This document shows, in pieces, positions 1 to 8,300 of a stretch of DNA of 13,037 bases. Made by a program: the position numbers and the translations under genes. The stretch comes from Acidobacteriota bacterium (GTDB lineage Bacteria > Acidobacteriota > Terriglobia > Bryobacterales > Bryobacteraceae), in NCBI GenBank assembly GCA_023380575.1, contig JAMCRM010000283.1, positions 1-13,037 of the forward strand, given 5' to 3'. The notes beneath the pieces were generated by a model that worked only from the letters and a program-made list of their open reading frames with translations, did no database searches and was not told the DNA's origin. Position 1 is the stretch's first letter. Every line of letters begins with the position of its first letter.

Positions 1-64
1 CTACGTGCGTGCCTACTGGTACCGCAACAGCCCGCCGAACGAGCCGGCGTGGCGCTACTACATC
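1..64 (+). repeat. Left-edge 64-base exact inverted copy of part of the Gfo/Idh/MocA gene
   Basis: These bases equal the reverse complement of bases 3212-3275 without a mismatch, and similarity stops abruptly at base 65. Read on the plus strand they encode residues 186-206 of the oxidoreductase at 2546-3829, beginning Tyr-Val-Arg-Ala-Tyr-Trp. There is no start codon context and no continuation, so this is not a gene. The copy ends exactly at the sequence edge and is in the wrong orientation for its new neighbour. That is typical of a chimeric join in a metagenome assembly, although a real rearrangement cannot be excluded. It contributes the stop codon of the ABC ATPase frame. Confidence 0.93.
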
Positions 65-816
65 ACCGCCACCATCTCCTCGGCTACTCTTTCGGTGTCC
101 TCCTGCATCACAAGTTGGGAGAACACGTCTTCCAGCGACGGTGATTGCATGAGAGTGCGCAGGCGGTCCACCGAATCGTGCGCCACCACCTTGCCCTGCC
201 GCAGAATGATGACGCGGGTGCAGATCTTTTCCACCACTTCCAGCACGTGCGAACTGTAGAGGATGATTTTCCCCTTGCGCGCCAGCACGCGGATCAGGTT
301 TTTGAAAACCATGGCGGAGGTGACGTCGAGACCCGAGAGCGGTTCGTCGAAGATCAGCACCTCGGGGTCATGCAGCAGGGCGGCGGTGATGAGCACTTTC
401 TGCTTCATGCCTTTGGAGTAGGAGGAAATGGGCGAGTGGCGGTGCTCGAACAGGGAAAACGAATTCAGCAGCGCGTCGATCTTCCGGTCCAGTATCTTCT
501 CGGGCAGGTCGCGCAGGCGTCCGGCCAGTTGCAGATATTCGCGGCCGGTGAGGTACGGATACAGATAGGGCTCCTCGGGCACGTAGCCGAGTATGCGTTT
601 GTATTCCAGGAGGTGATGGCGGATGTTGGCGCCACGGTACAACACCCGGCCGCCGGTAGGCTCCAGCATGCCTGTCAGCATTTTCACCGTGGTGCTCTTT
701 CCGGAGCCATTGGGCCCCAGATAGCCGAGCACCTCGCCGGGCTCGATGGTGAAGCTCACGGCGTCGACCACTGCCCGGCGAAGGTATGTTCTGGTCAGTT
801 CAACCGCATCGATCAT
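58..816 (-). CDS. ABC-2-type transporter ATP-binding protein (C-terminus possibly chimeric)
   Basis: This is the cytoplasmic ATPase of an ABC transporter or exporter, 252 residues as read. Visible motifs are Walker A GPNGSGKST at 34-42, a Q-loop region around 79-83 with Glu in place of the usual Gln, a signature loop SSYSKGM at 131-137, Walker B VLIFDEP at 153-159, the D-loop SGLD at 161-164 and the H-loop His190. The order and spacing are those of CcmA/BcrA-like ABC-2 ATPases. The start at 816 is chosen because its ATG overlaps the stop of the upstream PHP gene as ATGA, which suggests translational coupling; there is no Shine-Dalgarno. The frame stays open back to 1236, but that part is antisense-like and unrelated to the family. 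The partner permease would lie off the left edge. The last residue and the stop codon fall inside the duplicated 64 bases, so the true C-terminus may be different or longer. Substrate unknown. Confidence 0.9.
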   Translation of the reverse strand: MIDAVELTRTYLRRAVVDAVSFTIEPGEVLGYLGPNGSGKSTTVKMLTGMLEPTGGRVLYRGANIRHHLLEYKRILGYVPEEPYLYPYLTGREYLQLAGRLRDLPEKILDRKIDALLNSFSLFEHRHSPISSYSKGMKQKVLITAALLHDPEVLIFDEPLSGLDVTSAMVFKNLIRVLARKGKIILYSSHVLEVVEKICTRVIILRQGKVVAHDSVDRLRTLMQSPSLEDVFSQLVMQEDTERVAEEMVAVM

Positions 817-2498
817 GGGCAGGACGTTAGACGCCTGCCCCCCGGCAGTTGTTCCTTGGCGGCCTCGGCAGCGGGTACGAAGAAGATCGGGTTGCTGAAC
901 ACCAGCGGCTTGCCGGCGGCGGTGCGCGCCTCCACGCGCAGGAACGTGCGGGCCGCGGTATTCAGGGTCACTTCGGTCTGAAAATCGCCCTGGGCGGTGG
1001 TTTCCGCTCGCGGCGCGCCCGCAACCATGGCGCGGACTCGCGCGCCGGCGGGCAGCCCGGTAATGCGCACCCGCACGGTGTGGGAAGGTTTGGCCGTGGC
1101 GATCACCTCGCCCATGCGGTGGCCGTCCGCGGTGCTGAGGGAGACCTCGCCATGGAAGGCGGCGGGGTCGCCGAAGTAGACCTCGCCGCGGCGGAACCCG
1201 TCCACCAGGTCGGCCTGCGATTTCGATCTGGCCCACACCCAGGAGACGAAGTTGCGCCCTTCGAACCAGCCTGCGGTGCTGGTGTGGGAATCGCTGACGC
1301 CATCGCCGGTGAGGTAGATACCGGCGGCCGAGAGTTCATCCCAGGCGGCCAGAAAATTTTCCAGTTGGCCGGGGTTGCACTCCAGCAGGTCCGCCCCGAA
1401 GGCATGTGCGGCCTTGAGTTCGCCGATGCGCTTGCGCAGGGCATCGCCGCGCCCGCCGAAGTAGTGATTCAGGGAAATGATGCCGCCGTAATGATGGGCG
1501 AAGGCCACGGCTTCGGCGGCGGTCAGGCCGTTGGGGTGTTGGGAGTGGTCGATCATGGGCACGTCGCCGAGCGGGTTCAGGTGCGCCAGATAGGAGAACT
1601 CCTGCCCCATGTAGTTGGTGACGCCGTATTCCTTTTCGAGCGCGGCGGTGATGCGGCGCGCCTCCTGCCGCAAGGCCTCGCCGGCCAGGGCGTGGTGAAT
1701 GCGGAAATCGTCGAAGAACGCGCGTGCCCGCTGCCCGGTGCTGAGCACGCCGAACGAAACTGCGCCCATGGAGTTGTCTTCGCCGCCCAGGCCCAGGCGG
1801 CGTGCGTCCTTGGTGAGGTTCACGCGGTAGCGGTTCCATTGGTGCAGCTTGAAATCCAGGCGCACGTACTTGAGGCTGGGGGTGCTCAGCTTGTCGAGTT
1901 CCGCCTGCGATAGTCCGGTAAGGACGTAGATGATGGCACCGCGCTCGAAGGCCGGGGGTTGCTGGGAGAGATCGAAGCGCACGCCCGCCATGGTGCGTTT
2001 ATCCGCCTCGATTTCGGGATAGACGGCGAACTCCACCTCCACCCGCGACGCGAGCGCGCGTTTCATGCGCATCCGAGTGGCGCCAAGCTCATAGAAGAAT
2101 GCCTGGAACGCTCCGGGTTGGGCGCCCGCGGCGCCGATCTCGAAGGACTGCCGGCCCTGGACCGCCTTCTCCGCGGAGAGCCGCGCCACCGTGTCGGCGA
2201 CCTTGCCGTTGCCCTTGTGGGGCGCAAGCGTTATGGTCATCTGCCCGGGGGCTCCCGCCAGCGGGACGCGGGTGGACTCGAAATCATAGCCCGAGGCGAA
2301 GGTATGGTAAGAGACGCGCCAGTCGTGATCGCTCCACCAGAGCACATCGAGCCCCAGTTTCCGGGCCTGTTCGTTGCCGCCGCGCATGCTGCCGGGGCCT
2401 TCGCTCATGGAGCCGTGCAGGTGCACCTGCACGCTATACGGCCGCAAACCGGCCGCCCAGGCGGGCAGCAAGCACACCAACAAAGAAAGGACGCGCAT
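813..2498 (-). CDS. Exported PHP-domain (CehA/McbA-like) metallohydrolase
   Basis: A 561-residue secreted or periplasmic protein with a Sec signal peptide (residues 1 to about 16, hydrophobic core LLVCLLPAWA). PHP-type metal-binding motifs follow: HLH with His26 and His28, then SDHDW with Asp57 and His58. Later candidate ligands are Glu300 (GQEFS), His345 (SLNHY) and the DSH at 403-405. PHP proteins are usually phosphoesterases, but CehA/McbA relatives hydrolyse other esters, so the substrate is open. Residues about 85-270 interrupt the PHP core with a beta-rich stretch ending in FFDDFRI, which resembles a carbohydrate-binding-like sandwich. The C-terminal 100 residues look like another beta domain. 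The gene lies 47 bases after the oxidoreductase stop and overlaps the ABC ATPase by four bases. No Shine-Dalgarno is seen, but TAGAAT lies six bases before the ATG. Family assignment is fairly sure; function is not. Confidence 0.82.
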   Translation of the reverse strand: MRVLSLLVCLLPAWAAGLRPYSVQVHLHGSMSEGPGSMRGGNEQARKLGLDVLWWSDHDWRVSYHTFASGYDFESTRVPLAGAPGQMTITLAPHKGNGKVADTVARLSAEKAVQGRQSFEIGAAGAQPGAFQAFFYELGATRMRMKRALASRVEVEFAVYPEIEADKRTMAGVRFDLSQQPPAFERGAIIYVLTGLSQAELDKLSTPSLKYVRLDFKLHQWNRYRVNLTKDARRLGLGGEDNSMGAVSFGVLSTGQRARAFFDDFRIHHALAGEALRQEARRITAALEKEYGVTNYMGQEFSYLAHLNPLGDVPMIDHSQHPNGLTAAEAVAFAHHYGGIISLNHYFGGRGDALRKRIGELKAAHAFGADLLECNPGQLENFLAAWDELSAAGIYLTGDGVSDSHTSTAGWFEGRNFVSWVWARSKSQADLVDGFRRGEVYFGDPAAFHGEVSLSTADGHRMGEVIATAKPSHTVRVRITGLPAGARVRAMVAGAPRAETTAQGDFQTEVTLNTAARTFLRVEARTAAGKPLVFSNPIFFVPAAEAAKEQLPGGRRLTSCP

Positions 2499-2504
2499 AC
2501 GCCG

Positions 2505-2510
2505 ATTCTA
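2505..2510 (-). promoter_or_regulatory. -10-like hexamer TAGAAT six bases upstream of the PHP gene
   Basis: TAGAAT matches the sigma-70 -10 consensus in five of six positions and ends six bases before the ATG at 2498. A transcript from it would begin at or next to the A of the start codon and be leaderless. No convincing -35 box is seen at 16-18 bases. The gene may also be read through from the oxidoreductase upstream. Confidence 0.4.
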
Positions 2511-2545
2511 ATTCACGGCGCGGCGCGTCCGAGGTGCACGTGCGA

Positions 2546-3829
2546 TCAGATGAAACGGTAATTGTTCTTGGCGGCGTCCCAGACGATCTTGCGCTGGTTC
2601 TTAAACGACAGCGTGGCCATGTGGCCGGAGATGGCGGCCTGCTGGCCCACGTTCGGCGGAGCGATCACCTTTTCCTTGCCCAGCACGGACTGAATGAAGT
2701 TGCGGAAGTGGTTGATGGCGCCGTCCGCCTCCTGGAAGTCCTTCATGCCGTTCAGATGGATCGGAGGCTTATTTTTCACGGCCGCGGGAACCCTGGCGTA
2801 TTCTTCCGGGAAAAAGTACAGATCCTGGCGGTTGTGCACCCAAATGGTGCCCTCGTTGCCCATCAGTTCCTCGCCGTAGCCGTAGTGCACGTTGCCGAAG
2901 TAGCAACTGTAGTTGATCTGCAGCTTGTCCGGGTATTCGTAGACGGCGCTGAAGGTGTCCGGGGTGTCGCGGTCGTCGGTCTTATCGGTCCAGCGGTAGA
3001 TACCGCCGGAAGCCATGCAGGTGGAGGGCACCGTCTTGTTGAGCATGAAATTGACGATGTCGGTCTGGTGCACCAGCAGGTCGGTGGAGATGCCGCCGGA
3101 GTAGTCCCAGTAAAGCCGCCACTGGAAGTAGCGATGCTTATCGAACGGGCGCTTGGGGGCGGGGCCGAGGAAGCGCGTCCAGTCGGTATTGGCCGGATTG
3201 GTATCGGCAGGGATGTAGTAGCGCCACGCCGGCTCGTTCGGCGGGCTGTTGCGGTACCAGTAGGCACGCACGTAGTGGATATCGCCGATGAGCCCCTGCT
3301 GTACGTACTCCTTGGCCTTTTTGTATAGCGAAGAGCTGCGGTTCTGGGTGCCCACCTGCACGACCTTGCCCGATTGCTTCCACGCCTTGATAATGTCCCA
3401 GCCTTCCTCGATGGTGTGAGCCAGCGGCTTCTCGATATATACGTGCTTGCCGGCCTTGAGCGCCGCGATGGTCATGTCGTGGTGCAGGTGCTCCGGCGTC
3501 ATGATAAAAACCGCGTCGATGGACTTGTCCTTGAGCAGGTCGTGGTAGTCCTTGTAGGCGTCCGGGGTATTCCCCCAGATGGTTTTGACGCGGTCCTTGG
3601 CGCGTGCGATATACCCGTCGTAGGTATCGCAAATGGCTTTGAACTGAATATCGTTCGGAGCGGCCTTTTTCAGCCACTCGATGCCCGCGTTGCCGCGCGT
3701 GCCCACGCCGATCCAGCCGAGCGTGATCTTGTTGTTCTGGCCGCGGGCGGAAAGCACCGCCGGGCCGGTTGTGGCTGCTGCCCCCAGGGTAGTTGTCAGG
3801 AATTCACGGCGTTTCAGGTCATCGGCCAT
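2546..3829 (-). CDS. Tat-exported Gfo/Idh/MocA family oxidoreductase
   Basis: A 427-residue NAD(P)-dependent dehydrogenase-type protein of the glucose-fructose oxidoreductase/inositol dehydrogenase family. The N-terminus has a twin-arginine signal (KRREFL at 6-11, then an Ala/Thr-rich hydrophobic stretch), so it should be exported folded with its cofactor bound. A Rossmann fold follows: GVGTRG at 41-46, TPEHLH at 111-116, the family EKP motif at 133-135 and GTQNRS at 160-165. The C-terminal alpha/beta domain includes GGISTDLLVHQTD, the usual substrate/active-site segment. The start at 3829 is supported by a Shine-Dalgarno GGGGAGA eight bases upstream. The gene is divergent from an MFS transporter with a 62-base gap, a common pairing for sugar or sugar-acid use, and is followed by the PHP gene. 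Residues 186-206 are those duplicated at the left edge. Substrate not predictable. Confidence 0.93.
   Translation of the reverse strand: MADDLKRREFLTTTLGAAATTGPAVLSARGQNNKITLGWIGVGTRGNAGIEWLKKAAPNDIQFKAICDTYDGYIARAKDRVKTIWGNTPDAYKDYHDLLKDKSIDAVFIMTPEHLHHDMTIAALKAGKHVYIEKPLAHTIEEGWDIIKAWKQSGKVVQVGTQNRSSSLYKKAKEYVQQGLIGDIHYVRAYWYRNSPPNEPAWRYYIPADTNPANTDWTRFLGPAPKRPFDKHRYFQWRLYWDYSGGISTDLLVHQTDIVNFMLNKTVPSTCMASGGIYRWTDKTDDRDTPDTFSAVYEYPDKLQINYSCYFGNVHYGYGEELMGNEGTIWVHNRQDLYFFPEEYARVPAAVKNKPPIHLNGMKDFQEADGAINHFRNFIQSVLGKEKVIAPPNVGQQAAISGHMATLSFKNQRKIVWDAAKNNYRFI
3212..3275 (-). repeat. Native copy of the 64-base duplicated segment, inside the oxidoreductase gene
   Basis: This segment lies in an uninterrupted reading frame (residues 186-206 of the Gfo/Idh/MocA protein) and fits the family there, so it is the original. 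The copy at 1-64 is the displaced one. Confidence 0.9.
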
Positions 3830-3837
3830 AAAAATTG

Positions 3838-3844
3838 TCTCCCC
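3838..3844 (-). promoter_or_regulatory. Ribosome binding site of the first Gfo/Idh/MocA gene
   Basis: GGGGAGA lies eight bases upstream of the ATG at 3829, the expected Shine-Dalgarno spacing. It fixes the start codon and contrasts with the neighbouring genes that lack such a site. Confidence 0.7.
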
Positions 3845-3861
3845 GTCATCGATGAAGCTAC

Positions 3862-3867
3862 ATCATA
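3862..3867 (-). promoter_or_regulatory. Candidate -10 (TATGAT) for the first Gfo/Idh/MocA gene
   Basis: TATGAT (five of six consensus positions) on the minus strand would place the transcript start about 25 bases before the ATG, leaving room for the Shine-Dalgarno. No good -35 is visible. It lies ten bases from the opposing -10 of the MFS gene, so the two divergent promoters would overlap and could be co-regulated. Confidence 0.4.
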
Positions 3868-3876
3868 ACAAAACGC

Positions 3877-3882
3877 TATAAT
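3877..3882 (+). promoter_or_regulatory. Consensus -10 (TATAAT) nine bases upstream of the MFS gene
   Basis: A perfect TATAAT ends nine bases before the ATG at 3892, with no Shine-Dalgarno between. Transcription should start two or three bases before the ATG, giving an almost leaderless mRNA. The -35 region is weak. The whole divergent gap is only 62 bases. Confidence 0.55.
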
Positions 3883-3891
3883 GAGCAGCTT

Positions 3892-5208
3892 ATGCGCTTC
3901 AAATATCGGCATCGCGTGCTCTCGATGCTGTTCCTGCTCTCCATCATCACCTATATCGACAGGGTGTGCATTTCGGTGGCCGGACCGCGGATGCAGGCCG
4001 ATCTGAAGATGCATCCCGAGCAGTGGGGCTGGGTGCTGGGGGTATTCGCGATCGCCTATGCGGCGTTCGAGATCCCCAGCGGCTCGATGGGCGACCGGAC
4101 CGGACCGCGGCGCGTGCTGACGCGTATTGTCATCTGGTGGTCGGTGTTCACCTCGCTCACCGGGCTGGCGTGGAACTACCTGGTGCTGCTGCCTGTCCGG
4201 TTCCTCTTCGGCGCGGGAGAAGCGGGAGCGTATCCGAACAGTTCGGCCAGCATCTCGCGCTGGTTCCCTACGGCGGAACGGGCGCGGGCGCACGGCCTGG
4301 TCTGGATGGCCAGCCGGGTCGGCGGCGCGGTCTCACCGTTTCTGGTCATTCCCATACAGATGGCGTGGGGCTGGCGCGCGTCGTTTTTCTGTTTTGGCTT
4401 CCTGGGCCTGATCTGGGCGGCGGCGTGGTACGGGTGGTATCGCGATCATCCTTCTGAAAAACCGCAGGTGACGAAGGCGGAACTCGAGGAAATCGGGGCG
4501 GCGGCCCCGGGCGAAAAACACTCGCTGCCGTGGCGCACGGCCCTGCGTCGGGGCAATCTGTGGGCCATCATGGTGATGTATCTGACGTACTGCTACGGGT
4601 CGTTTTTCTTCCTTTCCTGGATGCCGACGTACCTGGCAAACGGCCGCGGCTTCAGCGAGAAGGGCCTGCTGTTCGCCACCCTGCCGTTCATCCTGGGGGC
4701 GCTGGCGAACCTGAGCGGCGGGTACACCAGCGACGCCCTGGTGCGTAAGCTGGGTCTGAAATGGGGCCGCCGCACGGTGGCCATGGTGGGGCTGGGCAGC
4801 GCCGCGCTGTTCACCGTGGCTACCATCGTGACTTCGGACCAGTACCTGGGACTGGTGTTCCTGGCGCTGAGCTATGCCGGATCCGATTTCATGCTGCCGA
4901 CCGCCTGGGCGGTCTGTCTCGACGTGGGCAAGAAATACGCGGGCGCGGTGACCGGCACCATGAATACGGCCGGGCAGATCGGTTCGTTCATTTCCTCGGT
5001 GCTGTTCGGGTACTTCGTCAAACTCTCCGGCGCCTGGCTGCCCGAATGGGGCTTCCCGATCCGTTCCGGGTTGCGCGATTTCCGCTATGACGTGCCGCTG
5101 GTGGCCATGACCGTGATGCTGGCCATCAGCGCCCTGCTTTGGCTGAAAATCGATCCGACCAGCGAACTGATTCCGGAAGAACGCCCGGCGGGTGTGGGCA
5201 CGGCCTGA
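3892..5208 (+). CDS. MFS transporter, anion:cation symporter (ACS) type
   Basis: A 438-residue inner-membrane carrier of the major facilitator superfamily with about twelve hydrophobic segments and a central hydrophilic loop near residues 180-215. Visible family signs are the N-terminal TYIDRVCISVAGP segment, the motif-A-like loop GSMGDRTGPRRVLT at about 64-77 and GEAGAYPNSSASISRWFP around 105-122. The last of these is characteristic of hexuronate, galactonate and other organic-anion symporters of the ACS family. It probably imports a sugar acid or similar anion by proton symport; the exact substrate is inference. It is divergent from the Gfo/Idh/MocA gene, whose product could generate or use the transported compound. 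The start at 3892 has no Shine-Dalgarno but a TATAAT immediately upstream. Confidence 0.92.
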   Translation: MRFKYRHRVLSMLFLLSIITYIDRVCISVAGPRMQADLKMHPEQWGWVLGVFAIAYAAFEIPSGSMGDRTGPRRVLTRIVIWWSVFTSLTGLAWNYLVLLPVRFLFGAGEAGAYPNSSASISRWFPTAERARAHGLVWMASRVGGAVSPFLVIPIQMAWGWRASFFCFGFLGLIWAAAWYGWYRDHPSEKPQVTKAELEEIGAAAPGEKHSLPWRTALRRGNLWAIMVMYLTYCYGSFFFLSWMPTYLANGRGFSEKGLLFATLPFILGALANLSGGYTSDALVRKLGLKWGRRTVAMVGLGSAALFTVATIVTSDQYLGLVFLALSYAGSDFMLPTAWAVCLDVGKKYAGAVTGTMNTAGQIGSFISSVLFGYFVKLSGAWLPEWGFPIRSGLRDFRYDVPLVAMTVMLAISALLWLKIDPTSELIPEERPAGVGTA

Positions 5209-5238
5209 ACACGTCCTTTTCATTTCAAAACCGGCGGG

Positions 5239-5260
5239 GCCGCCGCGCCTATGCGGCGGC
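5239..5260 (+). other. GC-only hairpin after the MFS gene
   Basis: Bases 5239-5246 (GCCGCCGC) pair perfectly with 5253-5260 (GCGGCGGC) around a six-base loop. The hairpin lies 31 bases after the MFS stop. No T-run follows, so it is not a standard intrinsic terminator. It may slow polymerase or protect the 3' end, or be chance in GC-rich DNA. Confidence 0.35.
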
Positions 5261-5283
5261 GCGCGCGTAAAGCGAAACCGGCA

Positions 5284-5312
5284 TTGCCGCCCCAGTCCGG
5301 CTGTTGTATCAT
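5284..5312 (+). promoter_or_regulatory. Sigma-70-like promoter of the TonB-dependent receptor
   Basis: TTGCCG (5284-5289) and TATCAT (5307-5312) are separated by exactly 17 bases. The transcript would start near 5319 and have a leader of about 22 bases carrying GGAG at 5328-5331, ten bases before the ATG at 5342. The receptor could thus be expressed independently of the MFS gene. Confidence 0.5.
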
Positions 5313-5341
5313 GGCAGCCACGACGACGGAGATCAATATTT

Positions 5342-8300
5342 ATGGATCGAAAAAGTCTTGTTCCGGTTTTACTCATCTCGCTCTGTGCCGTGATGTCGGC
5401 GCAGAATTCAGGCATCCAGGGCGTGGTGACCGATCCGACGGGAGCGGCGGTTCCGGACGTGACCGTCACGGTGCTCAACGCGGGCACCGGTGTGACCACC
5501 AACGTCCGCACCAACATGTCCGGCTTCTATTCCGCCCCGTTTCTGCCCGGCGGCGTGTATAAAGTGGCTGCCGAGAAAGCCGGTTTCAGCCCCGTTTCGC
5601 GCGACAACCTGACGCTCAACGTGGATCAGATCGCGCGCGTGGATTTCTCTTTGAAGATGGGCACCGTGGCCGAAACCATCGAGGTCACGGCCGCCGCCGC
5701 GCTGCTTGAATCCGAAACCACCAGTATGGGCCAGGTGATCGATCAGAAGCGTGTCGTGGAAATGCCGCTGAACCTCCGCAACTACCTGGAGTTGGCCAAG
5801 CTCTCCGCCGGCGTGCTTCCCGCGCGGGCGCTGGCGCGCGGCGCCCGCACCGCGGGCGAGGACAATGCCGAGGGCGGGTTCATCGCGCTGGGGCAACGCG
5901 CCTACCAGACCAATGTTCTGCTGGATGGCGTGGACAACAGTTCGCGGGCGTCGGGCGGGCCGCTCGGGTTCCAGGCCCAGGCCACCAAGCCGCCGGTTGA
6001 CGCCGTGGCCGAGTTCAAGGTGGTCACGAACAACAACTCGGCCGAGTATGGGTATCGCATGGGCGGCAAGGTGGTGGTTTCCACGAAAAGCGGCACCAAT
6101 GATCTGCACGGCACGCTTTACGAGTTTCTGCGCAACGACAGATTCGACGGCACCAACTTCTTCGCCAACCGTTCCGGATCGAAGAAGCCGACACTCAGGC
6201 AGAACCAGTTCGGCGGCACCGCGGGCGGCCCGATCATCAGGAACCGCACGTTCTTTTTCTTCAGCTACCAGGGTACCCGCATCCGCCGGGGGCAGAGTTT
6301 CACGTCCACCGTTCCCAGCATGGATGCCCGGGGCGGCGATTTCTCCAATGAGGGGCTGAATCGCAACCGTATCTACGATCCCCTGACCACCACCGGCACG
6401 GGAGCGGCGGCGGTGCGCCAGCCCTTTCCCGGCAACCGCGTGCCCACCGCCCGGTTCGATCCGGTAACCAAGCCGATCATCGATCTCTACCCCCTTCCGA
6501 ACATCCCCGGGCGGGAGTACCAGCCCAATAATTATTTCTTCGCACCCTCCGACAAGGACACCTCCAACCAGTACGACATCAAAATCGATCACAATTTCTC
6601 CGACCGCGACCGCACCATCTACCGTTACTCCATCCGCCGCGACGACAAACTCCAGAATGGGCCCTTGCCGCTTTCCGCGTTTGGCGGCGGCCTGGGGCAG
6701 ACCGTGTTTCTGCCGTCGGACAACATCATGGGGAGTTGGACCCGGACCATTACCCCAGCGCTCTACAACGAAGCGCGCTTCGGCTATACCCATTACCCGA
6801 CCCGCTTCGACATTCTCGAGACGAAGAACATGAACCAGAAGTTCGGTGTGAAGGGTGCGCCGGGAGACGGTTTCAAGGATGGGCAGGACCACGGGCTGGC
6901 GCGTTTCAACGTGAGCGGATACCGGGAGATCGGCTCACGGAGTTTCTGGCCCAACCGCAACTTCCTCGAAAATATCCAGTTCAACGATAACCTGTTATGG
7001 CAGCGCGGCAGCCACACCGTCAAGACGGGGGTGGAGATGCGCCGCTCCGATATCTTCCGCGAAGCGCAGCGCTTCCGGCGCGGCCTGTTCAACTTCAATA
7101 AAGTGTTCACCGCCGAGAGGCCCAACAACGCGGCCAGCCGGACTGCCACCGGCAACGGGCTTGCGGACATGCTGCTGGGGTGGTCGAGCCAGACCACCGT
7201 GGGCAATCAGTTGAGCGAAGACGCCATCGCGCCGTACTGGGGCCTCTATCTCCAGGACGACTGGAAGATCTCCCGACGGGTGACCATCAACGCCGGATTG
7301 CGATGGGAATTGTTCCAGTCGCCGTATTTCCCGCAAGGCGTGCCCATCGGCCGGCTGGGTGTGAGCCGCTTCCTGACCGAGTTCAACGTGGCGCCGACCG
7401 ACCCGCGCTATGAGACCTTTGATCGTCCCAAGAACGGGCGCGATTGCGGCTGCAAGGAGGACCTCAACAACTTCGCCCCGCGGCTGGGAATCGCGTTCAG
7501 ACTGACCGCGAAGACGGTGATCCGGGCGGGCGCGGGCATGTTCTACGGCGAGGCGGATTATCTTACCAGCGAGAGTGCACGGTGGATCAATCAGACGCCC
7601 GACTTCACCGAGGTCGTCACCCCCACCAACAACATTGTGCCTGCCGCGATCGTGCGCGACGGTTTCACGCCCGTTACGCTGCCCGCCAAAGCGCCGGTGC
7701 CGGGCACCAACCTGGAGGTGAGCCGCGAAGAATATCCCAATCAGTACGCGTCGCAGTGGTTTTTCGATCTGCAACGCGAACTGCCCGGCGACATCCTCTT
7801 CGGGTTCGGATATCAGGGCGCCGAGTCAACACACCTTTACGAGGGCCGGAACATCAATAACGGCGGCCCGCACCCGACCATCCCAGCCAACCAGCGGCGT
7901 GTGCGCCCAACCTGGAACAACATCACCCTGCGCGATCCCGGGTACAATTCCAGCTACAACGCGCTGGTTGCCAAAGCGGAAAAGCGCTTCTCAAAGGGCC
8001 TGACTTTCATCACCTCGTACACCTGGTCGCACAACATCGATCAGAACAATGAATCGCTCGACCAGAATCTGGCCGGGGCGGCCAACCCGTACAACTACCG
8101 GGCGGAGCGGGGGAACTCAGGCCTTGATCGCCGTCACAGTTTCGTCGGCAGCTTCACCTACGAACTGCCCCTCGGCCGCGGCCGGACGATCGGGAAGGCA
8201 TGGCACGCCGGGCTCGACGCTCTGCTTGGCGGATGGCAGTTGGGCGGCATTTTGTCACTGCGAACCGGAATACCCTTCTCAGTGAGCTATCCAGGCGACC

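Noticed and set aside
5..259. Open frame starting in the left-edge duplicate (84 codons, plus strand)
   Set aside because: It fuses a fragment of the oxidoreductase to antisense of the ABC ATPase and exists only because of the join at base 64.
817..1236. Upstream extension of the ABC ATPase frame to 1236
   Set aside because: The extra residues are Arg/Pro-rich shadow of the PHP gene; the family sequence begins at the ATG at 816.
849..1913. 354-codon open frame on the plus strand
   Set aside because: It is antisense to the PHP gene, lacks recognisable motifs and has the Gly/Ala/Val-rich composition typical of shadows in GC-rich DNA.
2099..3328. 409-codon open frame on the plus strand
   Set aside because: It spans the ends of two well-supported minus-strand genes and begins in an Arg/Pro-rich stretch; it resembles no family.
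5239..5260. Intrinsic terminator after the MFS gene
   Set aside because: The hairpin is perfect but no T-run follows, so it was listed only as a hairpin.
5192..5341. Earlier in-frame ATG (5192) for the TonB receptor
   Set aside because: It lies within the MFS gene and would bury the signal peptide 50 residues inside the protein.
4333..5517. 394-codon open frame on the minus strand
   Set aside because: It is antisense to the MFS gene and crosses the receptor promoter; composition is rich in His, Arg and Gln, without domains.
5408..6892. 494-codon open frame on the minus strand
   Set aside because: It is antisense to the TonB receptor, which has clear domains and ribosome site; the opposite frame has none.
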